Origin: a bacterium
GTDB taxonomy: Bacteria > Orphanbacterota > Orphanbacteria > Orphanbacterales > Orphanbacteraceae
Reading direction: 5' to 3'
DNA length: 64,000 nucleotides
Assembly (NCBI GenBank): GCA_025782575.1
Contig: JALGYY010000035.1
Location: 208,670-272,669 of the forward strand
Below the pieces are notes generated by a model, which saw only the letters and a program-made list of their open reading frames with translations, made no database searches and was not told the origin of the DNA. This document shows positions 24,059-32,885 of the stretch, piece by piece. The position numbers were made by a program, and so were the translations under genes. Every line of letters starts with the position of its first letter. Position 1 is the stretch's first letter.

Positions 24059-25373
24059 TGGCGATAAACCGGTCGGTCGATCGCTTCTCACTGTACAGGG
24101 ACGGATCCAGAGAGTGTGTACGCTCATACGATCCTGTCTCGAATGCGAGATCCAGCGCGAAAGCACTTCCGAACAGATAGCCCGCGCCTACGGAATACCG
24201 ATTGCGATCCTTGTCCAGTTCCACATCTACCTCGGCCGGATCACGACCGGTATCGAGACAATCATCGAACGGGCAATAGGTCAGTGTGAACGGCACCGGG
24301 TCATAGCCGTACCCGGCTCGGACACGGAGAGGGAATGCGGGGAAGAGGTACTCACCACCAATGCTGAACGAGAGTTTTTCATCGTAATAGGGCTTCAGGA
24401 AGAACTCTGTATCGCCCACCTTGTCCTCGATCGCCTGCCAATCGCTATACCGGACATCGGCGGCGAGCATGAACCCTCTTTTGGCGAACGACACACCGAA
24501 TCCGGCCCACCATGGAAACGTTATCTCCTCGTCAGCCAAACCGCCGAAATCAGACTCAATAATTTCCGACCCATCATCGTACCTCGTACTGAAACGAATC
24601 TGCTCCACTCGCTCGAAATCGAGCACGCGAGGGGTTCCGAGGACGCCGCCGAACCGGATCTGGGGGGATGCCTGATAAAGAAATCCGGCCATGGCGGAGT
24701 ATCCGCTCAGATCCATATCGAGCAGGAAGTAGTCATCCAGGTAGAGCGTGTCGGTGGCATCATCCGCGTCTTCCGTGCGGAAAGACTGCTCATCAAGAAT
24801 CGAACCGGTCAGGATCTGCACGGTACCACCGACCGATAGCCTCGGTGTCACATCCCAGGCGACCGCGCCCGATACGGCGGTCAGCTTCCCTTCCCGCTGG
24901 TGGCGATCCGTCAGGAGGCCGGGCCGGCCACCCCAGATCGAGACATCGCTGTCGAGCCCCGAACGTATGTAATCGAGATCGTAGTTCCGAAGCCTGTCGA
25001 TGCCGAACCCGAGGACGAGGGATCCCCGGTACGTCGGAAACGGATAAATGAAGTGAAGGCCGCCGATCTGGGCGTCCGATGAAGAACCATCCGCGCCGTT
25101 TCCGAACCAGGTCGTTTCGATTTCCTGATCGTCTGATGAGATCGACGTCGATAGCTCGACGCGCTTCACATGAACCAGTCCGGCCGGGTTCCATGTAATG
25201 GCGGAAGCGTCTTCCGCCACGGCAATATGGGCGCGTCCCATACCGACCGCACGGGCGTGGGTGCCGACGAGATCAGGAAGCGGGATTTCAAGTTCAGTGA
25301 ACGGGTGGCCGGCCGCAGCCGCCGACCCTGCGGCAAACAGCGCCGCCGCGAGTGGTACGAGGCATCGGTTCAT
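24039..25373 (-). CDS. Outer-membrane beta-barrel protein, FadL/PorV-like
   Basis: A 444-residue protein with a signal peptide (residues 1-20, Ala-rich, cut after AAAA). The start of the mature part, ARAVGMGRAHIAVAEDASAITWNPAGL, read in pieces, is the signature of the OmpP1/FadL and PorV/UPF0164 barrels: an N-terminal region with a D.SA...NPAG motif that plugs the barrel. The remainder alternates polar and aromatic residues in strands and ends in an aromatic residue (F444), as outer-membrane proteins do. Such proteins carry hydrophobic molecules or attach to secretion systems. It is the second gene of an operon with the CxxCH lipoprotein, 12 bases upstream. Confidence 0.78.
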   Translation of the reverse strand: MNRCLVPLAAALFAAGSAAAAGHPFTELEIPLPDLVGTHARAVGMGRAHIAVAEDASAITWNPAGLVHVKRVELSTSISSDDQEIETTWFGNGADGSSSDAQIGGLHFIYPFPTYRGSLVLGFGIDRLRNYDLDYIRSGLDSDVSIWGGRPGLLTDRHQREGKLTAVSGAVAWDVTPRLSVGGTVQILTGSILDEQSFRTEDADDATDTLYLDDYFLLDMDLSGYSAMAGFLYQASPQIRFGGVLGTPRVLDFERVEQIRFSTRYDDGSEIIESDFGGLADEEITFPWWAGFGVSFAKRGFMLAADVRYSDWQAIEDKVGDTEFFLKPYYDEKLSFSIGGEYLFPAFPLRVRAGYGYDPVPFTLTYCPFDDCLDTGRDPAEVDVELDKDRNRYSVGAGYLFGSAFALDLAFETGSYERTHSLDPSLYSEKRSTDRFIATGAYRF

Positions 25374-25385
25374 GAGGAATCCCTT

Positions 25386-25928
25386 TTATCTGGGGTTTCT
25401 TTTTTTCTTTTCAAAGGAAGATCGGTTCGTGTCGCGGGCTGGTTTATCGTCCTCATTCGAATTGGCTGCCCCGGATGCCCCCGAGGACTGGATATTCCCT
25501 CCGTTCGATCCGGCGCGGGTGGCGGGAACCTCGACCGCGGCCCTGGAACCGGTCGGTTCCTCCCCGCGACGAAGTTTTCGTTTGGACCAGCTCGACGGTC
25601 CACCGGTCAGTCCGTCAGCGCCACCGTCCTCGTAGTACCAGTAGTCATCGTACCACCATGGACGCTGGTAATAGTCATACCACCAGTCATAGGCGTAGTA
25701 GCCGGATGAACCGTAGACAAGAGGATGATCGAAGAGGCCGAGCCACTCACTTTCATAATGGCAGTCGGCGCACGCCGCGTCGCCGACGGAACCGCCGGCG
25801 CTCCCGGGGAGTGCCACAGGCTCAGCCGTGGGATGGCGGACAACGGTATAGCAGCCGACCGCGGTAAATGCGAGAACGACAATGAGAGAGATGAGGAACG
25901 GACGATTGGTACGGCTCGATTCAGTCAT
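25386..25928 (-). CDS. Lipoprotein with one CxxCH motif and a Tyr/Trp-rich segment
   Basis: A 180-residue lipoprotein with lipobox AVGC (Cys 26). The mature part has a single CADCH (residues ~54-58), the covalent haem attachment motif of c-type cytochromes, with a further His about 11 residues on. There follows an extraordinary Tyr/Trp/Asp-rich run (residues ~73-101, about half aromatic), then a Gly/Ser/Asn-rich, basic tail to the end. I know no family. A mono-haem lipoprotein or a metal-binding one are both possible; one CxxCH can also be zinc or chance. It heads the operon with the outer-membrane barrel, so both products should meet at the outer membrane. Confidence 0.68.
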   Translation of the reverse strand: MTESSRTNRPFLISLIVVLAFTAVGCYTVVRHPTAEPVALPGSAGGSVGDAACADCHYESEWLGLFDHPLVYGSSGYYAYDWWYDYYQRPWWYDDYWYYEDGGADGLTGGPSSWSKRKLRRGEEPTGSRAAVEVPATRAGSNGGNIQSSGASGAANSNEDDKPARDTNRSSFEKKKRNPR

Positions 25929-25962
25929 TACTCTTCGTTCCTCTGATAGGGGATCGTTTCCA

Positions 25963-25974
25963 GTACAAATGTAC
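25963..25974. promoter_or_regulatory. Inverted repeat in the divergent gap
   Basis: GTACA-AA-TGTAC, a perfect 5+5 base inverted repeat, 35 bases from the start of the CxxCH lipoprotein gene (minus) and 94 from the TPR gene (plus). It shares AATGTAC with the imperfect dyad at 5374-5397. A regulator site is possible. Confidence 0.3.
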
Positions 25975-26003
25975 CTCAGTGCACACCCCCCGTCAATCGG
26001 CCG

Positions 26004-26029
26004 GGTTGCGCCGGTTGCGCAGCTGCAAC
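26004..26029. repeat. Tandem 9-base repeat overlapping a dyad, upstream of the TPR gene
   Basis: GGTTGCGCC (26004-26012) is followed at once by GGTTGCGCA (26013-26021). The second copy also forms a dyad with GCAAC at 26025-26029. The pair sits 40-60 bases before the TPR gene start, where an operator would act. Confidence 0.35.
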
Positions 26030-26067
26030 GGCTGGGTTACGGTTGATAGGAGAGAGGAACCCGTACC

Positions 26068-27780
26068 ATGCGAGCTGGAACAATAATCTTATCTCTGCTG
26101 ATCGGCACCCTGGCAGCATCATTCAGCTCGGCCCAGGTCGAATGGGAGGACCCTTCGCAGACACAGATTGAAGAGACTACACCCTTCTCCCCTGATGAAT
26201 CGATCTTCTCCCTCTATCTGAGAGCCAGGCAGCACGAACAGCGGAAAGAAATCGATCAAGCGATTCTGGCCTTCCAGCAGATCCTCGAGCTGAAGCCGGC
26301 CGAGGTCGAAGCCCACTCCAATCTGGCGCGCCTCTTTCTGGACAAAGGAGATGCCGACTCCGCCATCATCCACGCCGAAGCTGCAATCGCTATCGACCCG
26401 GACAACAAAACCGTACTGACCCTCCTCGCCCGATCATACAAAGCAGCCGGCCGGGGCCGGGATGCGATTCAAAAGCTCGAGTCATTGGTTGCGAACGGCG
26501 AGGGAGGCGGCCAAGCATACAACCTTCTCGCAATCCTCTACAAAGCGGAGAAGAAACCGAAAAAGGCGGGCGAAGCTCTGGAGAAGGCTGTCGAGGCTTC
26601 CCCGGAGAACGGCCTCTTCCACTATCGACTCGGTCAGAAATACTGGAGCGAAGGGCGTCTCGAGGAGGCTGAAACTGAACTACTGAAAGCTTTACACCTG
26701 ACGGATGGAGAAAACGAGATTCTTCTCGGACTCGCCCGCCTCTCGGTAATCACCGAGGACTGGGATACCGCAGCGGAGCGATGGGAAGAGGTCGCCATGC
26801 TCGGGTTCCGCCCCAGGGAAGCGCAGCAGAAGCTGGCAGTGATTTATATGAGTCTCGGCAGGGAAGAGGAAGCGCTCACTCATGCTGAAGCGCTGAAGGA
26901 ACTGGACCCGACCGATCTCAGTACCCGCCGCGAGCTTGCCGACCTTTACGAAAGACTCGGAATGCAGCAGGAAGCGCGCCAGGAACTGGGCGTTCTCTGG
27001 AAAGCGAACCCGGAAGACTGGCGCATCCCCTATCGAATGGTCTCTCTCAGTCTGGACGCCGGGACCTATCGTCAGGCGATCGCCACGCTCAGAAAGATTC
27101 TCGCTCTCAACAGGAATGACCTCTGGGCATGGACGAGACTCGCCTACGCGTTTTACGAACTGAATGAGGGGGAGAAATCCGAGATGGCCGTTCAGGCCGC
27201 TGTCCGGCTCGACCCGAACAACCGGGACGCCTACACACTCCTCGGTGATGCCTTTGCTCTTGGGAAGGCCGATGAGAAGGCGCTCGTTTTTCTCGGGAAA
27301 GCCTTCGATCTCGGAGTACGGTCCGACACGTTTTTGTTTCGCAAAGGAATTGTCGAAGAAAGAAACGATCGGATCGATGATGCTACGCAAACCTTGAAAG
27401 AATTGATCCGAATCAATCCGACTCATGCCGCCGGGTTGAATTTTCTGGGCTACATGCTCGCCGATCATGGTCGATCGCTCGTCGAAGCCGAGGATCTGAT
27501 CAACCGTGCTCTGCAAATCGAACCGGATAATCCCTTTTTCGTCGATTCGCTCGGCTGGCTCCATTTCCGAAAGGGCCGATTCGAATCCGCCGTCAAAGAA
27601 CTGGAGAGGGCGGCCGCCCTCTTGTCGAACGATGTGGTCGTCGGCGAGCACCTCGGGGATGCTTATCTGGCTGCCGGTAGAATCGAAGACGCCCAGCGGA
27701 TCTACTCCGAAGTTCTGGCCGATCACCCGACGAACACCACCATCTCCGACAAACTCGAAGCGCTCGATCATGCACGATGA
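26068..27780 (+). CDS. Exported TPR-repeat protein
   Basis: A 570-residue protein with a signal peptide (residues ~1-23, cut after FSSA) and then about 14 TPR units in unbroken succession (ILELKPAEVEAHSNLA, AIDPDNKTVLTLLA and so on), so a long superhelical scaffold in the periplasm or at the outer membrane. Family-length TPR proteins just upstream of a LolB-like lipoprotein are common in delta-type and FCB genomes, but no specific function is known. ATG 26068 has GGAGAGAGGAA upstream. Its 3' end overlaps the next gene by 11 bases, so the two are co-translated. Confidence 0.8.
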   Translation: MRAGTIILSLLIGTLAASFSSAQVEWEDPSQTQIEETTPFSPDESIFSLYLRARQHEQRKEIDQAILAFQQILELKPAEVEAHSNLARLFLDKGDADSAIIHAEAAIAIDPDNKTVLTLLARSYKAAGRGRDAIQKLESLVANGEGGGQAYNLLAILYKAEKKPKKAGEALEKAVEASPENGLFHYRLGQKYWSEGRLEEAETELLKALHLTDGENEILLGLARLSVITEDWDTAAERWEEVAMLGFRPREAQQKLAVIYMSLGREEEALTHAEALKELDPTDLSTRRELADLYERLGMQQEARQELGVLWKANPEDWRIPYRMVSLSLDAGTYRQAIATLRKILALNRNDLWAWTRLAYAFYELNEGEKSEMAVQAAVRLDPNNRDAYTLLGDAFALGKADEKALVFLGKAFDLGVRSDTFLFRKGIVEERNDRIDDATQTLKELIRINPTHAAGLNFLGYMLADHGRSLVEAEDLINRALQIEPDNPFFVDSLGWLHFRKGRFESAVKELERAAALLSNDVVVGEHLGDAYLAAGRIEDAQRIYSEVLADHPTNTTISDKLEALDHAR

Positions 27781-28627
27781 TCCTGCTCTGAATAAGACGG
27801 CTCGGCCCGGATCACAATGGGGGGGAGGGGGCTTCCTGGTTCTCGGCACAGTCGTGATGGTGCTGGCGTTCGGTATATCCCTGCTTCCCGGCTGTTCCTC
27901 CACCCGGCCGCCGACCGCCATGCAGGCCCGGACTGACGGCCTTCAGAGCCAGGTGCTCGAAATCCTCGCAGATCGAACGCACGCGATGCGGAGCCTCACC
28001 TGCGCCGGAACACTTTTAATCAAATGGGAAACGGAAAGACACTTCGTTCATTTTGAAGCCGCCTATCTCGGGCCGGACATGCTGAGACTTGATCTGGAAC
28101 TGAGCGGACCCCTCGGTCTCGGGGCGGGCGATCTCCACTACGTGGAACGGGGCGATTCGGCGGAAGTTCTTCTTCCGGGCGAGTCATTTCCCCGCAGGGG
28201 GCGGACGGGAGGGCCGGAATTCGATTTTCTGCAGACGAAAGGTTTTCCGACCAGGGACGCCACATTCCTTGTCGCCCCCTATGCCGGTTCTCCAGAGCTT
28301 TTTGCCGCTGAAAACGTGATCCATATGGGCCCCGATACCCGATCGGGGCGAATCCGCCTCGTCCTCGTCCGCCCCGACCGGCTGAGAGAAGTCCTTCTCC
28401 TGGAACCTCCCGGCTTTTCGTTGGTGGAACGGAGAGTGACGAGACCGGGCGGGGAGGTACTCCTCGTTTCCCGCTACGATTATGGCGACGATCCCGCGTC
28501 TCTCACCGCCGAAAAGGTGGACAATGAAATCCCGGGGGAAAGTTCGATCCAGGTTCGATTCCGGGAATTGGTTTCTAACGCACCGATTGACGAAGGGCGG
28601 TTCGCATGGTTCAACGGAACACGCTGA
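27770..28627 (+). CDS. LolB/DUF4292-like outer-membrane lipoprotein
   Basis: A 285-residue lipoprotein. The N-terminal hydrophobic segment (residues ~27-45) ends in LPGC, a usable lipobox. The mature part reads as strands in the order of LolB-like folds: a LTCAGTLLIKWE segment, then FEAAYLGPDMLRLDLELSGPLG in two strands, then regular beta repeats to a C-terminal IQVRFRELV. LolB receives lipoproteins from LolA and inserts them in the outer membrane; DUF4292 relatives are less well known. It overlaps the TPR gene by 11 bases. LolC and LolD homologues are elsewhere in the window (48590-50541). Its C-terminal end overlaps the upstream extension of the sigma-factor frame. Confidence 0.6.
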   Translation: MHDDPALNKTARPGSQWGGGGFLVLGTVVMVLAFGISLLPGCSSTRPPTAMQARTDGLQSQVLEILADRTHAMRSLTCAGTLLIKWETERHFVHFEAAYLGPDMLRLDLELSGPLGLGAGDLHYVERGDSAEVLLPGESFPRRGRTGGPEFDFLQTKGFPTRDATFLVAPYAGSPELFAAENVIHMGPDTRSGRIRLVLVRPDRLREVLLLEPPGFSLVERRVTRPGGEVLLVSRYDYGDDPASLTAEKVDNEIPGESSIQVRFRELVSNAPIDEGRFAWFNGTR

Positions 28628-28752
28628 GAAGCATCGGAGAAACGCTTGCTCCCCATGCGCCCGGAACGGTAGGATTCGGCCTGCGCTCTCAGTCCGGCTC
28701 CCGAATCAGGGAATCCGGCTACCTGCCGAGCGAAGGGGTCGCCTGCAAACCG

Positions 28753-29364
28753 ATGGCAGTGGACAAAGACAAGCCGAATCCGCGAGATGCCATGGACGAG
28801 CAGCTCATGGCCCGCTATCAGGAGGGGGAGGAAGCAGCCTTCACCGAACTCGTGCGTCGCTATAAATCCCGCCTGGTACACACCGCCTATCGTGTTGTCG
28901 GTGACTCGGACAAAGCGGAGGATGTTGCCCAGGAGACTTTTCTCCGCGTACACCGGAACGCTCATCGTTATCGGAACATCGCGAAATTCTCAACCTGGAT
29001 CTACACCATTGCGTTGAATGTGGCCCGAAATGAACTTCGGAACACCAAGAGAAAAAGGCTGGTCTCACTGGACGCTTTCGGTTCGAGTCAGGATTCAGAC
29101 TCCGAGCGGACCACTTTCGACATTCCGGACGAGTCAGCCAGGCCCGATCTGGACATGGAAAACAGCGAGCTGAGAGAGATTTTTCAGCGTGCCATCGCCG
29201 AGCTCCCCGTGCGGTACCGGACCGTTTTTGTCCTTCGGGATATACAAGGTCTCTCGTATGAGGAGATCGCGACTATCATGAGAATGCCCAAAGGGACAGT
29301 AAAGTCCCGGATGAACCGGGCAAGACAAAGATTCCGGGAACTGATCACACCAATTGTGGGTTAA
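28753..29364 (+). CDS. ECF-family RNA polymerase sigma factor
   Basis: A 203-residue RpoE-like sigma factor. The region 2 segment begins DEQLMARYQEGEEAAFTELV (~15-34), with AEDVAQETFLRVHR as the -10 recognition part. Region 4 holds LPVRYRTVFVLRD and the LSYEEIATIM...GTVKSRMNRAR helix-turn-helix. The same frame is open back to an ATG at 28606, overlapping the LolB-like gene, but that extension has no sigma-factor character; ATG 28753 and 28792 are the sensible starts and the choice is not firm. The zinc-finger anti-sigma gene follows after 45 bases, the usual pairing. The regulon is likely envelope stress, by neighbourhood. Confidence 0.88.
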   Translation: MAVDKDKPNPRDAMDEQLMARYQEGEEAAFTELVRRYKSRLVHTAYRVVGDSDKAEDVAQETFLRVHRNAHRYRNIAKFSTWIYTIALNVARNELRNTKRKRLVSLDAFGSSQDSDSERTTFDIPDESARPDLDMENSELREIFQRAIAELPVRYRTVFVLRDIQGLSYEEIATIMRMPKGTVKSRMNRARQRFRELITPIVG

Positions 29365-29409
29365 CTATTTGTGAGTCCCCTGTTTTGAGGATGAGGGTAA
29401 TTAAGAGCA

Positions 29410-30063
29410 ATGAACTGTAACCGCGCACGTAAACTCTTTTCAGACTGCCTGGACGAGGAACTCTCGGGGAGCAGGGAACAGGGTTTCAAGGAACATCTGC
29501 AATGCTGCCCGGAATGCCGGTCAGCCTGGGCATCCTACGAGACAACCTTCCTGGCGGTTCGATCCCTTCCACCTCTCGTCGTCTCCGATTCGTTCGAGAC
29601 GAGGCTACGGGCCCGGATCCGGGAGAAAGAGGGGGCCCCACTCGGGAAGACAAGTTGGTGGTCCGATTTCGCCCGAATTCCGCTTCCCGTACCGATCGGC
29701 GCCGCCGGCCTCCTCTTCGTCGCCATCTTTGCCTACAACCAGTTCGGCGCAGTCTCCCCTTCGGAGGGGACAGCTTCGATTGCGGCTTCTCCGGAACGCT
29801 CAGCTCCGTCGATCGTGGAGAATACCAGACCGAGCTTCGCACCCAATCTATTGATGCCGGGTAACTTCGGCCAGGTGGTTGACTACGGGATCTACGGCCC
29901 GCCACGGCGGGAAGTCTATCAGCAGCCGAGAAGCCCTCACCACTATCTGAGGGACCGGAACGGCGCCCCTCTCCATGGACCGACCAGGCCCTATGTCAGG
30001 AGCCAGGGTCGATCGAACATCGGAAGCCAAACCCATCCGGTTGACACTCTGCAAACCCGATAG
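29410..30063 (+). CDS. Zinc-finger (ZAS/HC2) anti-sigma factor
   Basis: A 217-residue membrane anti-sigma factor. The N-terminal cytoplasmic domain has the HxxxCxxC zinc motif (H29, C33, C36) of the zf-HC2 family, which wraps its sigma factor. One transmembrane helix lies near residues 94-112, followed by a ~100-residue periplasmic part that is Pro/Arg/His/Tyr-rich, low in complexity and without a known fold. Release of the sigma factor would follow cleavage or a zinc/thiol change. It pairs with the ECF sigma factor directly upstream. A possible ribosome site is GAGG about 20 bases before the ATG, so translation is probably modest. Confidence 0.85.
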   Translation: MNCNRARKLFSDCLDEELSGSREQGFKEHLQCCPECRSAWASYETTFLAVRSLPPLVVSDSFETRLRARIREKEGAPLGKTSWWSDFARIPLPVPIGAAGLLFVAIFAYNQFGAVSPSEGTASIAASPERSAPSIVENTRPSFAPNLLMPGNFGQVVDYGIYGPPRREVYQQPRSPHHYLRDRNGAPLHGPTRPYVRSQGRSNIGSQTHPVDTLQTR

Positions 30064-30110
30064 TACGGTCGCGGCAAACGCCTGATCCGTCTCGACGGAA
30101 AGGAAGCGCC

Positions 30111-31187
30111 GTGACGTTCTCTCGATTCGCCCGATTCGCCCGGACCTTACCGGGCGTTCTCTCTTTAGGGCCTTCGATTCTTATTGTAGTTCTCGCTCTC
30201 CCCGCTCTTCACTGCAGCGGCGTGAGTGACCCCGCACTCGGATCCTACGAATCGATCCGAGTCATATATCAGAGTACTCCGCCTCCCGACCTGATGAGTT
30301 CGGTAGAAGACGCCCTCGCCATTCCATTCGTAACGTTCCAGGAAGAGACGCTCTTTTATCTTTACCCCCACCCGGTCCGCCAGTTGGAAGATTTCCAGAA
30401 TCTCAAGAACCTGTTATTCCTGGTAGACCTCTCCGAGAGGGGCCAGTTGACGGACATCGCAAACGAACTGCTTGGTGCGGCGAAACTGAACGAAGTAGTC
30501 CGAGGAGGAACCTCGACGCTTCTCTTCCTCGACAATGTGTGGGCCAGGGGACAGACGGCGGCTTTTCTTCTCGCTGCTGATCACGCGGAGCTCCAGACGG
30601 GACTTCAAACGGAGGGGGATCGGATCCGGAGCGGCTTCCTGAACTCCAATCGCAAACGGATTCTCAAATACCTTCTCTACCGAGGGGAAAACAAGACGCT
30701 CTCCAGACAGATATTCGAAGATCATGGCTGGTTTATCAGGATGCCCGCCCCATTCGTCGAAGATCCCCGGCATACGGGCGAGGGATTCTTCACGATGAAG
30801 ATGGGCAGGCCGGGCCGGCTCCTGTTCGTCTACTGGATGGACGGGTTCAACAGCCTGCCGGAGGGTGACGAAATCATCGCCCTCAGAAATGATCTCGGTT
30901 TTCGCTACTATGACGAAGACGAAATCGAACCGACCTTGACCGGTTATTCGAAAGCCCTGTTCAAAGGATGGGATGCGATCCGCCTCGAAGGGGTCTGGCA
31001 GAACGATAAATACGTCATAGGGGGGCCGTTCCGATCCGTCGCGTTTCTGCAGCCTCAAACTGACCGTCTGTTTCTGATCGATTACTGCGTCTATGCCCCG
31101 GACTTCCCGAAGAAGTACTACCTCTGGGAGCTGGAGTCCGTACTTGAAACATTTACGTTTGAAGGTCCTCCGGAAGAATCATCATGA
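30111..31187 (+). CDS. DUF4837-family envelope protein
   Basis: A 358-residue exported protein of the DUF4837 family, known mostly from Bacteroidota and relatives. The N-terminal hydrophobic stretch (residues ~12-35) is followed by ALHC; His at -1 is unusual for a lipobox, so lipidation is uncertain. The mature part shows typical blocks: IPFVTFQEETLFYLYPH, an HGWFIRMPAPF core, VYWMDGFN, and the closing FVYW/LRNDLGFRYY region. The role is unknown. The GTG start has a GGAAGG site. It follows the anti-sigma gene by 47 bases and overlaps aroB by four (ATGA), so it belongs to the same run. Confidence 0.72.
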   Translation: MTFSRFARFARTLPGVLSLGPSILIVVLALPALHCSGVSDPALGSYESIRVIYQSTPPPDLMSSVEDALAIPFVTFQEETLFYLYPHPVRQLEDFQNLKNLLFLVDLSERGQLTDIANELLGAAKLNEVVRGGTSTLLFLDNVWARGQTAAFLLAADHAELQTGLQTEGDRIRSGFLNSNRKRILKYLLYRGENKTLSRQIFEDHGWFIRMPAPFVEDPRHTGEGFFTMKMGRPGRLLFVYWMDGFNSLPEGDEIIALRNDLGFRYYDEDEIEPTLTGYSKALFKGWDAIRLEGVWQNDKYVIGGPFRSVAFLQPQTDRLFLIDYCVYAPDFPKKYYLWELESVLETFTFEGPPEESS

Positions 31188-32281
31188 AACGCATACGGGT
31201 TCCGCTCGGAAAAAGGGGCTACTCGATCGAAGTCGAGGACGGCCTGATCGACAAGGCGGGCGAACGGATCGCCCGCGTCGCCCCCGGTGGGAAGGTCTTT
31301 CTCATCACGGACCGAAACGTAGCGCGCCGTTATGCGGCACGGGTGGAGCGATCGCTCAGGAAAAGCGGTTTTCACGTCTGTCGGGCAGTCCTGCCTGCCG
31401 GAGAAACGCAGAAATCACTCGCCACCATGACCCGTCTCTGGAACTCACTGGCACGACACGGAATTGATCGATCCGATATGATAGTCGCTCTCGGCGGCGG
31501 GGTGGTCGGCGACGCAGCCGGGTTCGCGGCGGCAGGTTGGCAGCGTGGAATCGATCTGATCCAGGTCCCGACAACCGTGGTCGCACAGGTCGACTCTTCG
31601 GTGGGGGGGAAGACCGGGATTAATCTGGAAGCGGGCAAGAACCTGGTGGGCGCCTTCCATCAGCCACGGCTCGTTCTCATCGACCCCCTGACACTCCGGA
31701 CACTTCCCCGCCGGGAGTTCTGCTCCGGCCTTGGGGAAGTCGTCAAGTACGGTATGATACGAGACCCCCGGTTCTTCGCGTGGCTCGAAAAGAATGCCGG
31801 CTTCATCATGAATGGTGAGCCAGAGACGATGGCCCGGATCGCCGCCCGTTGTTGCCGCCTGAAATCGGAATACGTCGCTGCCGATGAGAGGGACATGACC
31901 GGACGCCGCGCCCACCTGAATTACGGACATACTTTCGGACACGCCGTGGAGACGGCGACGGGATATGGGACGTATCTGCATGGCGAAGCGGTGGCGCTCG
32001 GGATGGTCGCCGCGAGCAGGCTGTCTGTTGACAGAGGGTGGATGACCGATGAGGAGCGGCGGCGACTACTCGACCTTCTGAAAAGGTTCAAGCTCCCGCT
32101 TACCGGCGTCGAGCAGACCTGGCAGGCACTCGTTTCGCTCGTATCCCGGGACAAAAAGAGAGAGGGGGGGCGGGCTCGAATCGTATTGACTCGGGGAATC
32201 GGCACTGCTAGCCTCGTTACCCCAGTAGGGAGGCCCTTGCTACGCAGGGGATTTCAGGAGATCTGTTCTCCTCGGAGGTGA
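31184..32281 (+). CDS. aroB: 3-dehydroquinate synthase
   Basis: A 365-residue cytoplasmic enzyme that makes 3-dehydroquinate from DAHP, the second step of the shikimate pathway. The NAD-binding GGGVVGDAAGF (residues ~103-113), DSSVGGKTGIN (~135-145) and the zinc-site NYGHTFGHAVE (~249-259) are all present with the normal spacing. Length is standard (about 360). It overlaps the DUF4837 gene by four bases. aroQ lies two genes downstream, so two consecutive-pathway enzymes are in the same run, separated by a small TPR protein. Confidence 0.95.
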   Translation: MKRIRVPLGKRGYSIEVEDGLIDKAGERIARVAPGGKVFLITDRNVARRYAARVERSLRKSGFHVCRAVLPAGETQKSLATMTRLWNSLARHGIDRSDMIVALGGGVVGDAAGFAAAGWQRGIDLIQVPTTVVAQVDSSVGGKTGINLEAGKNLVGAFHQPRLVLIDPLTLRTLPRREFCSGLGEVVKYGMIRDPRFFAWLEKNAGFIMNGEPETMARIAARCCRLKSEYVAADERDMTGRRAHLNYGHTFGHAVETATGYGTYLHGEAVALGMVAASRLSVDRGWMTDEERRRLLDLLKRFKLPLTGVEQTWQALVSLVSRDKKREGGRARIVLTRGIGTASLVTPVGRPLLRRGFQEICSPRR

Positions 32282-32284
32282 ATC

Positions 32285-32842
32285 GTGGATGAACAACCGA
32301 TCACCATGACCGTTGCACCGACCGAGCGGCTGGAACAATCGCTCGATCGCGATCCGGCGTCGCTCGCCTTTATTGCACTGGCTCATGTTCGATTGAAAGA
32401 AGGAGCAGCTGAAGAGGCCCTCACACTCTGTCGGAGCGGCCTTCTGCACCACCCTCATCACTCGACGGGGCACCTGCTTTGCGGACTGGCGTTCGCGGCA
32501 AGCGGGCAGGAGGAAGAAGCGACCCGTGAATTCCAGGAGGTCATTCACCTTGACCCCGGTAATCGGATCGCCGTACTCCATCTCGGCGAAGCGTATCGCA
32601 AGGCAACCGAAGATAAACCAGGAGATCAACCACCGGTTCGGCTTGATCACAACGTCGAAGAAGAGCCCGATTTCGAAGAGGAGGTCGCGTTTTTCACCTT
32701 CTCCATGGCCGAAGTCTACGAAAGCCAGGGCTTCTTCGAAAAGGCGATGGCAATCTATGAGAGAGTGCTGACGATTCAATCGGATCGTGAGGACGTGCGA
32801 AAACGGATCACCAGACTTCGCCGAAAGATGGGGGCTGCCTGA
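32285..32842 (+). CDS. Small TPR-repeat protein
   Basis: A 185-residue soluble protein with about four TPR-like units (FIALAHVRLKEG, GLAFAASGQ, VIHLDPGN, FTFSMAEVYESQGF), an acidic linker and no signal peptide. The GTG start at 32285 has GGAGGTG just upstream and begins three bases after aroB. It sits between aroB and aroQ, an arrangement that does not suggest a known function; it may simply be a passenger in the operon. Confidence 0.72.
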   Translation: MDEQPITMTVAPTERLEQSLDRDPASLAFIALAHVRLKEGAAEEALTLCRSGLLHHPHHSTGHLLCGLAFAASGQEEEATREFQEVIHLDPGNRIAVLHLGEAYRKATEDKPGDQPPVRLDHNVEEEPDFEEEVAFFTFSMAEVYESQGFFEKAMAIYERVLTIQSDREDVRKRITRLRRKMGAA

Positions 32843-32885
32843 CCCATCTCCCAAGGGGGATGGGGCCGGTTACCGGGAGGCGAAG

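Noticed and set aside
26692-27921. Open reading frame of 409 codons antisense to the TPR and LolB-like genes
   Set aside because: The plus strand has regular TPR repeats here; the antisense product has no recognisable feature.
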